From positions 1-24,532 of the forward strand of contig DATGGW010000523.1 of NCBI GenBank assembly GCA_035308345.1: a stretch of 24,532 bases of DNA, read 5' to 3'. The notes beneath the pieces are model-generated. The model had not been told where the DNA came from. It was given only the letters and a program-made list of their open reading frames with translations, and searched no databases. A program made the translations under genes and the position numbers. Shown here in pieces: positions 13,545 through 21,541 of the stretch (position 1 is its first letter; every line of letters starts with the position of its first letter). This DNA comes from CF-113 sp035308345 (GTDB taxonomy: Bacteria > Chloroflexota > Ktedonobacteria > Ktedonobacterales > Ktedonobacteraceae).

Positions 13545-14138
13545 GTGCAACAATATGATCATTCATTTACACAAAAACTACCTGTCAAATTCGCAGTTAT
13601 CGCCGTTTTTGGCATCGCGTCATTACTACTGGGACTAGCCTTGATCTTCTTCGCTCAATATCACGAACGCGCTTATATATTTCTGGGTCTGGGCGCGGGA
13701 GGTTTCATTGGCGGGATTGCCGGGATCGTCGGAACAGGGTCGAGGGTCAAGGCGGCGCTGGGTTATGGGGCGATCGCGCTGGGCATGGTGGGCATGATCG
13801 TTGGTCTCAACTATCTGGCCGATCGCTATGGTCCGGCCCCGAACCTGGCACATGGGTACATTGCCATTGCCTTGAGCGCCGTTGCCATCCTGGCGGGGAT
13901 CGTCTGGGCGCTGATCGCACAGCCCAGAGGCGGCATGGCCGCCTTTTCAAGTGTAATCACGCTGGGGGTGATCGCCTCAATAGGCATCGTGGCGCTGATC
14001 GCCGGCGCGGTCTACCTGGTCGTGCTGCAAGACCAGGGACACGCCTATCTCCTGCTCGGCACCGGCGCGCTGTGCCTTATCGGCGGTATCGCCTGTGGCA
14101 TTTTCGCTCAGAGCAGAGCGAGTACCACTTCGCGCTAA
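13545..14138 (+). CDS. Six-helix integral membrane protein of unknown function
   Basis: 197 aa, not recognised as a named family. It shows about six hydrophobic segments, arranged as three similar pairs: 17-37 and 44-62, 72-88 and 106-125, 136-160 and 168-187. Each unit has Gly/Ala-rich helices and the short phrases HERAYIFLGLGAGGFIGGIAGI, HGYIAIALSAVAILAGI and HAYLLLGTGALCLIGGIACGI, so the protein looks like an internal triplication of a two-helix unit of about 60 residues. There are no catalytic motifs. The start is a GTG at 13545 with AAAGG nine bases upstream; no in-frame ATG fits. It stands alone, divergent from the SDR gene. Confidence 0.7.
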   Translation: MQQYDHSFTQKLPVKFAVIAVFGIASLLLGLALIFFAQYHERAYIFLGLGAGGFIGGIAGIVGTGSRVKAALGYGAIALGMVGMIVGLNYLADRYGPAPNLAHGYIAIALSAVAILAGIVWALIAQPRGGMAAFSSVITLGVIASIGIVALIAGAVYLVVLQDQGHAYLLLGTGALCLIGGIACGIFAQSRASTTSR

Positions 14139-14413
14139 TATCTGAACATCCCATGTTTTCGCTCGCGCGCATACTCGATAAATGCCAATATTTCTCTTCC
14201 GTTCGTTACGTGAACGATATACCGATGGCGCTTTGGGTTGATAATGAGACTACGCTCAATCTTGGACAAATCTTTATGACAATCAGGACTGACTTTGAGG
14301 CTCTTCCGCGCTTTTAGTAAATTTCGCTTGCCTGGTAGGAGGTGATATGCTAATAAGTTAGCTCGTCTATAAGAGATTTTGGGGTCCCGACATTTTCTCC
14401 CTTGTTTTGCCCG
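14138..14413 (-). pseudogene. Start-less open frame, possible gene remnant
   Basis: A 92-codon open frame runs between a stop at 14414-14416 and one at 14135-14137. It has no ATG or GTG in its first half. The translation looks protein-like, with charged and hydrophobic residues mixed (for example NPKRHRYIVHVTNGREILAF and IEYARERKHG), but I do not recognise it. It could be the end of a decayed gene or chance. Confidence 0.2.
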
Positions 14414-14629
14414 CTAAGATCGGGAGAAAAATCTTAAGATCGTTCGCAGAGTGTTGAAAAACTCGAAAACGGTGTGCAACAAAAGATGATCTCACTTGCA
14501 AGCGTTCCTGAAGTCTGGCACTTCGTAACGCTTTCTGTAACGATTGCGAGACGGTGGTATGCTATGATATGGCTGAGAAAGACAGAAACCTGAGTCGTTG
14601 AGTTTTTCTCTCTTGAGAGGGAAAGCTGC
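14414..14629. other. Leader region of the membrane sensor gene; inverted repeat
   Basis: No gene is seen. TTTTCTCCC (14393-14401) and GGGAGAAAA (14422-14430) form a 9-bp inverted repeat with a 20-base loop. The T-run precedes rather than follows it, so it is not a normal intrinsic terminator. A putative extended -10 element follows at 14560-14568. Confidence 0.35.
14560..14568 (+). promoter_or_regulatory. Extended -10 promoter element
   Basis: TGC followed by TATGAT fits the TGN-TATAAT extended -10 form. No good -35 hexamer is present, as is usual for such promoters. It is about 60 bases upstream of the sensor gene start. Confidence 0.4.
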
Positions 14630-16003
14630 ATGAACCTATCGGAAACTGAACAAAAGAGCGCGAGAGGAGCGGTTGTCTCCTACACCGCGAATACGCACTT
14701 ATCTGGCTCGTGGCTCATCGTGGCCCGTGCTGTGTGGTTGGCGCTGGTCATCCCCAGCCTGGGACTCTTTGTGGTCGGCCTTCTCGTGTCTTATCAGCAA
14801 ATCCAAAGGTCGTGTGTTGATCTTAATTCATGTTACAGCGTCCCTGGGGCACTCACTGCAAAGGAGCTACAGGCGCTTTCTACCAGTGGCTTTTCTGTCA
14901 GTGGGTATGCTGCTCTACTCACCATCTTCTGGGCAATCATCGTAGCGATATGGTGCGGAGTCGGCTTCCTCATTTTCTGGCGTAGGTCTGACGACTGGTT
15001 GGCGCTGCTGGCCGCCTTTTTTCTCGTGATATTCGGTATAACTGCCTCAGCCAATACCTTCAATGCGCTGGCACTCGCTTCTCCTCTTCTCGCTTTGCCT
15101 CTCAGTCTGGTAAGCTTTCTTGGGGATATCTCCCTCTTGCTGTTCTTTCTGCTCTTCCCCAATGGACGGCTGGTCCCGCGCTGGATGGGACTGATCCTGC
15201 TGCTCGGCATCATAGGGCAATTCTTAAGCGATTTCCCTTCCATTACGTCACCTTTCAATGAGAATTGGCCGACCTGGCTGGTCTACCTGCCACTTTTCGT
15301 TCAATTTGGAGTCATCGTCTTTTCGCAAATCTACCGCTACAGACGCGTGTCCACTCCTATCCAGCGTCAGCAGACGAAGTGGATTGTCTTAGGAGTAACG
15401 GCGGCAGCGGGAATTCTCACAGGATTATTCGCCATAAGCTTCCCCTACATAAACAGTGTCCACTCAAATGCTTTGGTTGCACAGATTTTTGGCAATATCG
15501 TCTTCCCCGTTTCTTTCCTCCTGATCCCGCTCTCCATCGGGTTCTCGATTTTGCGCTATCGACTCTACGATATCGACGTGCTGATCAATCGTACCCTGGT
15601 CTATGGCAGCCTGACTGCTCTGCTCGCCCTGCTGTACTTTGGCCTCATTGTTGCTTTGCAAGCACTGTTCCAGGGGGTGTTCCACCAGAATAACGCGGTG
15701 GCTATCGTGGTCTCGACTCTCGTCATTGCGGCTCTATTTCAGCCCTTGCGCCGACGTCTCCAGGCGATCATCGACCGGCGCTTCTACCGCCGCAAGTATG
15801 ATGCTGCTCGCACGGTGGCCACTTTCAGTGCTACGCTACGCAATGAGGTTGATTTAACGCAGTTGTGCGAGCACCTGCTCGCGGTGGTCGAGGAGACGAT
15901 GCAGCCGAGCCACGTCTCGCTGTGGTTACGTCCATCGGAACCCCAGGAAAAACATCAGCTTGCTTGGAGAGGCAATCCTCCTGGTCATGCAAAGGATGGA
16001 TGA
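14630..16003 (+). CDS. Multi-pass membrane sensor-like protein with C-terminal signalling linker
   Basis: 457 aa. About nine or ten hydrophobic segments fill residues 25 to 365. They are followed by QPLRRRLQAIIDRRFYRRKYDAARTVATFSATLRNEVDLTQL and a short region (CEHLLAVVEETMQPSHVSLWLR) that looks like the start of a GAF-type or dimerisation domain, where the protein ends. This architecture is known to me as uncharacterised membrane proteins of Chloroflexota that resemble the input half of histidine kinases but lack HisKA and ATPase domains. There is no kinase, phosphatase or cyclase motif. A role in sensing or signal relay is inference. GAGAGG about nine bases upstream of the ATG supports the start. 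Confidence 0.6.
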   Translation: MNLSETEQKSARGAVVSYTANTHLSGSWLIVARAVWLALVIPSLGLFVVGLLVSYQQIQRSCVDLNSCYSVPGALTAKELQALSTSGFSVSGYAALLTIFWAIIVAIWCGVGFLIFWRRSDDWLALLAAFFLVIFGITASANTFNALALASPLLALPLSLVSFLGDISLLLFFLLFPNGRLVPRWMGLILLLGIIGQFLSDFPSITSPFNENWPTWLVYLPLFVQFGVIVFSQIYRYRRVSTPIQRQQTKWIVLGVTAAAGILTGLFAISFPYINSVHSNALVAQIFGNIVFPVSFLLIPLSIGFSILRYRLYDIDVLINRTLVYGSLTALLALLYFGLIVALQALFQGVFHQNNAVAIVVSTLVIAALFQPLRRRLQAIIDRRFYRRKYDAARTVATFSATLRNEVDLTQLCEHLLAVVEETMQPSHVSLWLRPSEPQEKHQLAWRGNPPGHAKDG

Positions 16004-16007
16004 AGCG

Positions 16008-16226
16008 ATGAAAGTAGAAGTTTTGCTGTCAAAACTGCTGTTATCAGAGACGTTGGTTATCAAGCAGGTCGTTTCGTGCTGCTCAGCGTTTGGCGCGACT
16101 TTTCAAAACAAGACTCTTTGTATCCCGTACCCGACCTCTAACGCACCTCTTCCAGCAAAATATCCGCTGAGTCCCAGCTTTTGCAATCCAACCACAAACT
16201 GTGGCATGATAATTGAAGTACTCTAA
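16008..16226 (+). CDS. Possible small Cys-containing protein, unverified
   Basis: A 72-codon frame whose ATG lies four bases past the stop of the sensor gene, with AAAGGATGG upstream, which would allow translational coupling. It has a hydrophobic start (VEVLLSKLLLSETLVIKQVV) and six Cys residues. I see no homology and codon use is not persuasive, so it could equally be non-coding. Confidence 0.2.
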   Translation: MKVEVLLSKLLLSETLVIKQVVSCCSAFGATFQNKTLCIPYPTSNAPLPAKYPLSPSFCNPTTNCGMIIEVL

Positions 16227-16236
16227 AGACGTGTAT

Positions 16237-16309
16237 GCGTAATCATTGTAAGGGCGGGTGTGGGGTGGACGAAGGGAGGAGACCCTTGCGGTCGCCCTCG
16301 TGCCAAAAT
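16237..16309 (+). repeat. Dispersed repeat, family B copy 2
   Basis: GCGTAATCATTGTAAGGGCG at the left and GGAGACCCTTGCGGTCGCCC near the right end, aligning over most of its length with 10244-10307 and 17161-17230. The gap between 16227 and the hydrolase start at 16387 otherwise holds only further fragments (GGTCGCCCTCGTACCC and CACGTCCCTACG). Confidence 0.7.
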
Positions 16310-16386
16310 GTGAAGAATGGTCAGGTGGTCGCCCTCGTACCCATCACGCCATCACGTCCCTACGAAATAGAAAGGAACCACAACCT

Positions 16387-17166
16387 ATGTGTTACGATGA
16401 CAAGGCTATTCCACCTGCACCACCAGGCAGCGCTGGCGCGGCTCATGGAGAAGAGATCGTTTTGACGGCGGCGGACGGCAATCGTTTTAACGCCTATATC
16501 GCGCGTCCCGAACATCCCGGCCGGGCACAGATTCTCATCTATCCTGATGTGCGCGGCCTGCATAACTTCTACAAAGAACTCGCTATGCGCTTCGCCGAGG
16601 TGGGCATCACGGCTCTGGCGATTGACTATTTCGGGCGCACTGCCGGTCTCACTTCACGCGACGAGCCATTTGAGTACATGCCACATGTGCAGCAGATGAC
16701 GACGCCAACCTTCTTCGCGGATGTCAATGCCGCGCTTGCTTACCTGCGCACGGGAGAGGGAGCGCAGCGCGCAACTTTCATCACGGGCTTCTGCATGGGC
16801 GGCAGCCTCACGTTTGTTTCAGGCACCCGGGATTTCGGCCTAGCTGGAGTGATCGGCTTCTACGCCGGTCTGAGCAGGCAATTCGGGGCTATATCGAAAC
16901 CCGTGCTGGAAATAGGAGCGGATGAAAAGTACCCCCTGCTTGGTCTCTTTGGCGGCGCCGACCAGGGTATTCCTGTAGAACAGGTGCATCAATTCGAGGA
17001 AGGGGTGCATAAAGCTGGCGTCGAGCATAAGATAATCGTCTACCCCGGCGCGACCCACAGCTTCTTCGACCGCCGCGCAGCCGAATTTGCCGAGGCGTCT
17101 ACCGACGCCTGGCGGCAGGTGCTGAGCTTTATCGCGTCTCATACCCCTGGGGAGCCACTTGCGTAG
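16387..17166 (+). CDS. Dienelactone hydrolase family protein
   Basis: 259 aa, α/β-hydrolase of the dienelactone hydrolase family. In known members a Cys-Asp-His triad opens dienelactones made during aromatic ring degradation; many relatives act on other esters or lactones. All three residues are visible: Cys136 in TGFCMGGS, Asp192 in FGGADQGIP and His224 in YPGATHSFFD. The N-terminus (LTAADGNRFNAYIARPEHPGRAQILIYPDVRG) is typical. I start at the ATG at 16387, because AAAGGA lies ten bases upstream and the longer frame runs back through a dispersed repeat. There are no ring-cleavage genes nearby, so a broad or different substrate is likely. The stop codon is inside a family B repeat. Confidence 0.9.
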   Translation: MCYDDKAIPPAPPGSAGAAHGEEIVLTAADGNRFNAYIARPEHPGRAQILIYPDVRGLHNFYKELAMRFAEVGITALAIDYFGRTAGLTSRDEPFEYMPHVQQMTTPTFFADVNAALAYLRTGEGAQRATFITGFCMGGSLTFVSGTRDFGLAGVIGFYAGLSRQFGAISKPVLEIGADEKYPLLGLFGGADQGIPVEQVHQFEEGVHKAGVEHKIIVYPGATHSFFDRRAAEFAEASTDAWRQVLSFIASHTPGEPLA

Positions 17167-17230
17167 TCATTGTAGGGGCGGGGGCGGGGTTGATGTGGGG
17201 AGGAGACCCTTGCGGTCGCTCTCGTCCTTT
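17161..17230 (+). repeat. Dispersed repeat, family B copy 3
   Basis: It begins GCGTAGTCATTGTAGGGGCG, where the TAG is the stop codon of the dienelactone hydrolase gene, and ends GGAGACCCTTGCGGTCGC followed by TCTCGTCC. It sits between two convergent genes. Confidence 0.7.
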
Positions 17231-17257
17231 TGCCCCCGCCCTGGAAATCTCGCTGAT

Positions 17258-18790
17258 TTAAATCTCTATCGTCGCCAGGTAGCGCGGCGCGCGCCGTATC
17301 TTCGTACACTGCTCAAAAGCGTAGGCCAGCTTGAGCAGTGTTGGTTCGCTGTAGGCGCGTCCCATAAAACTGATGCCCACCGGCAGTTCAAAGGCGTAGC
17401 CCGCCGGAACGGTGATGACCGGGTAACCGGCCAGGGCTGCCGGCTGCGCGCTGCTGCCGCTATGATGATCGCCGTTCACCAGGTCGATGCACCAGGCGGG
17501 GCTGGTGGTGGGCATGACCAGCGCATCCAACTGGTGCGCGTCCATCACCGCGTCGATACCCTCCTGCCGCGCAAGTCGCCGGTTTTCGGCCAGCGCGTCG
17601 CGGTAAGCAGTATCGTCGAGCGAGGTAGTGGCCTGCGCTTTGAGCATGACTTCCTGCCCAAAATAAGGCAATTCCTGATTGGGATGGTTATTGTTAAAAG
17701 TGATGATCTCGGCCAGCGTGCGCACCGGTGAGTCGATTAGCCCGTTAAGATAGGCGTTGAGGTCAGCCTTAAATTCGTGCAGCAGCACGGTCATCTCCGC
17801 TTCAGAGTCGGCCATTTCGTGCGCGGTCGGGATATCGGCGTTGTCGATGATCTCCGCACCCAGCGCGCGCATGCGTTCGATAGCTGTCTCGATGATTGCG
17901 TCGGCTTTCGCGCTGTAGCCGAAATAAACCTGGCGCGCGATGCCAATGCGTGCGCCGCGCAATCCATTTGCGTCAAGGTATTTCGTATAGTCAGTAAAAT
18001 ACTGGCTGGCGCTGCTTTGTGTAGCCGGGTCATGCTCGTCAATACCGGTGATTGCCCCCAGCAGAATAGCGGCATCGGTTACTGTGCGCGCCATTGGCCC
18101 GACTGTATCCTGACTATGCGCGATGGGCACGACCCCCGCGCGGCTGGTGAGGCCAACGGTGGGCTTGATGCCGACCAGCGAATTGATAGCCGAGGGACAC
18201 AAAATTGAGCCATCTGTCTCGGTTCCCAGCGCTGCTGCCGCCAGGTTGGCGGCGATGGCCGCGCCGGAGCCGGAACTGGAGCCGCAGGGAGTGCGATCCA
18301 GCACATAAGGGTTGCGCGTCTGCCCGCCGCGGCCGCTCCAACCGCTCGACGAGGCATTGGAGCGAAAGTTGGCCCACTCGCTGAGATTCGTTTTGCCCAG
18401 GATAACCGCGCCCGCCTCGCGCAGTTTCCGCGCCACGAATGCATCTCGCGGCGCTTTCGAGCCCACCAGCGCCAGCGACCCTGCCGTGGTTTGCATGCTA
18501 TCGGCGGTGGCGATGTTGTCTTTGATAAGGATCGGGATGCCGTGCAATGGCCCTCGTGACCTACCTGCGGCGCGCTCCCCATCAAGCGCGCCGGCGATTT
18601 CGAGACACTCAGGATTGATCTCAATGATCGATTTCAGCGTTGGCCCATGCCGGTCAATCGCCTCGATACGCTCAAGATATAACTCAACAAGTCGCTCAGC
18701 CGTGAATTGCCCCGCGTTCATAGCTGCCTGTAATTGAGCAATTGTAGCCTCTTCAAGTTGAATGAATGCTTCTCCATGTGCTTCGTTCAT
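17258..18790 (-). CDS. Amidase signature family enzyme
   Basis: 510 aa, amidase signature family (amidases, GatA-like enzymes, aryl acylamidases), hydrolysing a C-N amide bond. The Ser-cisSer-Lys triad is present: Lys90 in GIPILIKDNI, the serine cluster in PCGSSSGSGAAIAANLAA (about 168-185, cis-Ser at 172/173) and nucleophile Ser195 in GTETDGSI. The motif ETDGSILCPSAINSLVGIKPTVGL is typical of stand-alone amidases rather than GatA. No gatB or gatC is adjacent, which also argues against the tRNA amidotransferase role. No signal peptide is present. The start at 18790 is favoured by GGAG nine bases upstream; the 66-codon extension in frame crosses a repeat. It is divergent from the penicillin acylase gene, and both cleave amides, which may be coincidental. 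Confidence 0.92.
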   Translation of the reverse strand: MNEAHGEAFIQLEEATIAQLQAAMNAGQFTAERLVELYLERIEAIDRHGPTLKSIIEINPECLEIAGALDGERAAGRSRGPLHGIPILIKDNIATADSMQTTAGSLALVGSKAPRDAFVARKLREAGAVILGKTNLSEWANFRSNASSSGWSGRGGQTRNPYVLDRTPCGSSSGSGAAIAANLAAAALGTETDGSILCPSAINSLVGIKPTVGLTSRAGVVPIAHSQDTVGPMARTVTDAAILLGAITGIDEHDPATQSSASQYFTDYTKYLDANGLRGARIGIARQVYFGYSAKADAIIETAIERMRALGAEIIDNADIPTAHEMADSEAEMTVLLHEFKADLNAYLNGLIDSPVRTLAEIITFNNNHPNQELPYFGQEVMLKAQATTSLDDTAYRDALAENRRLARQEGIDAVMDAHQLDALVMPTTSPAWCIDLVNGDHHSGSSAQPAALAGYPVITVPAGYAFELPVGISFMGRAYSEPTLLKLAYAFEQCTKIRRAPRYLATIEI

Positions 18791-18829
18791 CGTCGAACTC
18801 CATTTGTTATAAATAATGCGGATTAGCAA

Positions 18830-18838
18830 AGTATAGCA
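18830..18838 (-). promoter_or_regulatory. Extended -10 promoter for the amidase gene
   Basis: On the minus strand TGC then TATACT fits the TGN-TATAAT form. It lies about 40 bases upstream of the amidase start and next to the inverted repeat beginning at 18848. Confidence 0.45.
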
Positions 18839-18847
18839 CATTCGATG

Positions 18848-18977
18848 CGCGACCAGGGCGGGGACCAAGGGTACGGGCATGCCCTGTACGGATTGTATAC
18901 GAATCGGTGCCATGTTTCGTATAGGATAGGGGCGTGGGCTTGTCCCCGCCCTGGCAGCGGTCCCCGCCCTGGTCGCG
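18848..18977. repeat. Nested palindromic repeat, 19-bp perfect outer arms (family C)
   Basis: CGCGACCAGGGCGGGGACC (18848-18866) is repeated as its exact reverse complement at 18959-18977. Inside are three smaller inverted repeats: GGGCATGCCC (18875-18884), TATACGAA / TTCGTATA (18896-18903, 18916-18923) and GGGCGTGGG...CCCCGCCC (about 18929-18950). It occupies the shared upstream region of the divergent amidase and penicillin acylase genes. Confidence 0.8.
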
Positions 18978-19014
18978 TGCTTGCCCACTTACTTAATACG
19001 TTAGAAGGTAACAC

Positions 19015-19044
19015 TTGCGGTCGCCCGCTTGAAGTGTCTATACT
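19015..19044 (+). promoter_or_regulatory. Putative promoter for the penicillin acylase gene
   Basis: TATACT (19039-19044) with TTGCGG (19015-19020) 18 bases upstream. The -35 is weak (TTG kept) and lies in TTGCGGTCGCCC, a fragment of the family A/B repeats. Confidence 0.35.
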
Positions 19045-19085
19045 TGTACGTAGGCGAGTATATGGTTGAAAAAGGAGAGCAAGCA

Positions 19086-21536
19086 ATGGCGTCCTGGTGG
19101 CAAAAGACTATTGCGGCGGCAGCAGGCATAGCCGGTTTGGCAGGCGGAGCATATTATTTCTTGTTGCGCCGCCCTCTGCCCAGGTACAAAGGCGAAATAA
19201 GTTTACAGGGGCTGCGCGAGCAGGTCGAAGTAATTACCGATCGCTATGGAGTGCCGCATATTTACGCGCAAAATGAGGATGACCTGTTCTATGCCCAGGG
19301 TTACGTCCATGCCCAGGAACGCTTGTGGCAGATGGAACTCAACCGGCGCATCAGTTCGGGCAGGCTCTCCGAGGTTTTCGGCGAATTCACAATCGAGGCC
19401 GACCGCTTTTCCCGCCGCCTGGGTATGCATCGTGCGGCAGCCGCGGCCGTCGAACAATTGCCAGCGCACAGCCTGCGCATCCTCGATGCCTACGCGCGCG
19501 GCGTCAATGCCTATATTGAGCAGAACCAGCGCAACCTCCCCGTTGAATTTACCCTGCTGCGTTTCAAGCCGGAACCCTGGCAAATAGCCAACACTATACA
19601 GTGGTCCAAGATGATGGGCTGGAACCTGGGTGGCAACTGGGAAACGGAGGTCATTCGCGCCCGCCTCGTTGCCAAGCTGGGGCCGGAGCGCGCCGCCAGG
19701 TTGGAGGCCGGTTACGACCCAAAACACCCCTTAATCATCCCGCCAGGCGCCGAGTACCAGGGTGTCAACCTCGGTATGCTGGAGCAATACGAACAGCTTA
19801 AACTATTGAGCGGATTTGGCATGCTGGGCGGCAGCAACAACTGGGCCGTAGACGGCTCCATGACCACCACAGGCTCCCCAATCCTCTGCAACGACCCCCA
19901 TCTTGGACAGTTGGCGCCCTCAATCTGGTACGAGTGCCATCTTGTCGCCGGCGATATCGATGTCATCGGGGCCAGCTTCCCCGGCGCTCCGGGCATTGTG
20001 ATTGGCCATAACCAGCGCGTAGCCTGGGGTCTCACCAACGCTGTTTCCGATGTCGAAGATCTCTACATCGAAAAGTTTCATCCAGAACATCCCGACCAGT
20101 ATGAATATATGGGTAAATGGGAAGAAGCGCAGGTCATCCGCGAAGAGATTCGCGTCAAAGGCGCAAAGATGCCCGTTATCGAGGAAGTGCGCGTCACCCG
20201 TCATGGTCCCATCCTGACTACCTTCACGCCGCTGGCAAAGGATACCGCGAGCAGCAACGGCAACCAGGCGCATGAACTCCCATTGGCCTTGCGTTGGACT
20301 GGCCTGGAAAAACACGCCATCGTCTCAGCCGTGCAGAAGTTAAACCGCGCCTCAAACTGGGAAGAGTTTCGCGACGGACTGCGCGATTGGGATTTACCGG
20401 CGCAGAACGTAGTGTATGCCGATGTCGATGGCAATATCGGTTATATCATGGCCGGCGCCATCCCCATCCGCGCCAAAGGCCAGGCGCTGCTTCCCTCACC
20501 CGGCTGGAGCGGCGAATACGAGTGGACTGGCTACATTCCTTTTGATGAATTGCCGCAAACTTTCAACCCGCAGCAGCATTTCATCGTCACAGCCAATAAC
20601 CGCGTCGTCGAAGATAGCTACCCCTACTACATCACAAACGAGTGGTGCAATGGCTACCGCGCGCAGCGTATTCGCGACCTGTTGAAGAGCAAAGCCAGGC
20701 TATCGCTCTCAGACATGGCTGTCATCCAGTCCGACCAGTATGCCTTGCCTGCTGTCGAGCTTGTGCCGCACATGCTTAAAGCTTCGGCCACCACCCCTGT
20801 TGAAAAGGCGGCTTTGGAAACGCTGCGCGCCTGGAACTACCTCCTCGCGCCGGACAGTGCGGGCGCAGCCATTTATAGCACTTTCTTTTTCAAACTAGAG
20901 CGCATCATTTTCGGGGCTGTGTTGGGTGATGAAGAAGTCGTGCTCAACAGCTATCTAGGCATAGGCACAACCATTCTGGCTCCGCAAAACAACTATGCCA
21001 GCCGCAGCAAGCCGCTTATAATCCGCTTGCTCAACGCGCATGACGATAGTTGGTTCGCCGCTTCAGTGATTGCCAACGGGCCGAAAACCTGGGATGCCGC
21101 GCTGAACAGCGCCTTTTACGCGGCAATCGAGGAATTGCGCGCCAAACTCGGCGATAACGTGGCTCGCTGGCAATACGGCGCGATTCACAAAATGTCCTAC
21201 AATCACCCGTTAGGCCTGGTTAAGCCGCTCAACAAAATCTTCAATCGCGGCCCATACCCCGTCGGAGGGGATATCGACACCGTCAATATGGGCTCCTCGT
21301 TGACTAGCCAGCCCGAAGTTGTTCTCACAGTGCCCTCTTTCCGCCAGATCGTCAACCTGGCTGACCCCAAAGCCTCGCTCTCGCTCCATCATCCAGGTCA
21401 GTCGGGTCATCCTGGCAGCAAACATTATGACGATTTCATCAAACCGGCGCTGAGGGTAGAGCACCATCCCATGCTCTTCGAGCGCGCCATGATTGTAGAG
21501 AACGCGGAGGGTACTTTGCGCATGATGCCGCAATAG
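19086..21536 (+). CDS. Penicillin acylase family (Ntn-hydrolase) protein, membrane-anchored
   Basis: 816 aa precursor. The N-terminus has a Lys followed by a hydrophobic helix (about 8-27) that should act as signal or anchor, placing the enzyme outside the membrane. The alpha-chain part has DRYGVPHIYAQNEDDLFYAQGYVHAQERLWQMEL (52-85), a family hallmark. The autocleavage site is GGSNNWAV: Ser250 would become the N-terminal nucleophile of the beta chain, followed by NDPHL. The substrate-side motif TANNRV lies later. Family members cut acyl amides such as penicillins, acyl-homoserine lactones or lipopeptide tails; which applies here is not known. The start at 19086 has AAGGAG eight bases upstream, and an in-frame ATG 19 codons earlier has no such site. 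Its 3' end converges on the glycosyltransferase gene with a 5-base gap. Confidence 0.92.
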   Translation: MASWWQKTIAAAAGIAGLAGGAYYFLLRRPLPRYKGEISLQGLREQVEVITDRYGVPHIYAQNEDDLFYAQGYVHAQERLWQMELNRRISSGRLSEVFGEFTIEADRFSRRLGMHRAAAAAVEQLPAHSLRILDAYARGVNAYIEQNQRNLPVEFTLLRFKPEPWQIANTIQWSKMMGWNLGGNWETEVIRARLVAKLGPERAARLEAGYDPKHPLIIPPGAEYQGVNLGMLEQYEQLKLLSGFGMLGGSNNWAVDGSMTTTGSPILCNDPHLGQLAPSIWYECHLVAGDIDVIGASFPGAPGIVIGHNQRVAWGLTNAVSDVEDLYIEKFHPEHPDQYEYMGKWEEAQVIREEIRVKGAKMPVIEEVRVTRHGPILTTFTPLAKDTASSNGNQAHELPLALRWTGLEKHAIVSAVQKLNRASNWEEFRDGLRDWDLPAQNVVYADVDGNIGYIMAGAIPIRAKGQALLPSPGWSGEYEWTGYIPFDELPQTFNPQQHFIVTANNRVVEDSYPYYITNEWCNGYRAQRIRDLLKSKARLSLSDMAVIQSDQYALPAVELVPHMLKASATTPVEKAALETLRAWNYLLAPDSAGAAIYSTFFFKLERIIFGAVLGDEEVVLNSYLGIGTTILAPQNNYASRSKPLIIRLLNAHDDSWFAASVIANGPKTWDAALNSAFYAAIEELRAKLGDNVARWQYGAIHKMSYNHPLGLVKPLNKIFNRGPYPVGGDIDTVNMGSSLTSQPEVVLTVPSFRQIVNLADPKASLSLHHPGQSGHPGSKHYDDFIKPALRVEHHPMLFERAMIVENAEGTLRMMPQ

Positions 21537-21541
21537 GGTGG

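Noticed and set aside
14072..14317. An 81-codon plus-strand frame overlapping the end of the six-helix membrane protein gene
   Set aside because: It overlaps a better supported gene by 67 bases and has no ribosome site or known motif.
14393..14430. Intrinsic terminator at the TTTTCTCCC/GGGAGAAAA inverted repeat
   Set aside because: The loop is 20 bases long and no U-tract follows the stem on either strand.
16258..16386. N-terminal extension of the dienelactone hydrolase
   Set aside because: The extension is read through a dispersed repeat; the family N-terminus and a ribosome site fit the ATG at 16387.
17258..18790. GatA subunit of the tRNA amidotransferase
   Set aside because: No gatB or gatC is adjacent and the nucleophile segment GTETDGSI fits stand-alone amidases better.
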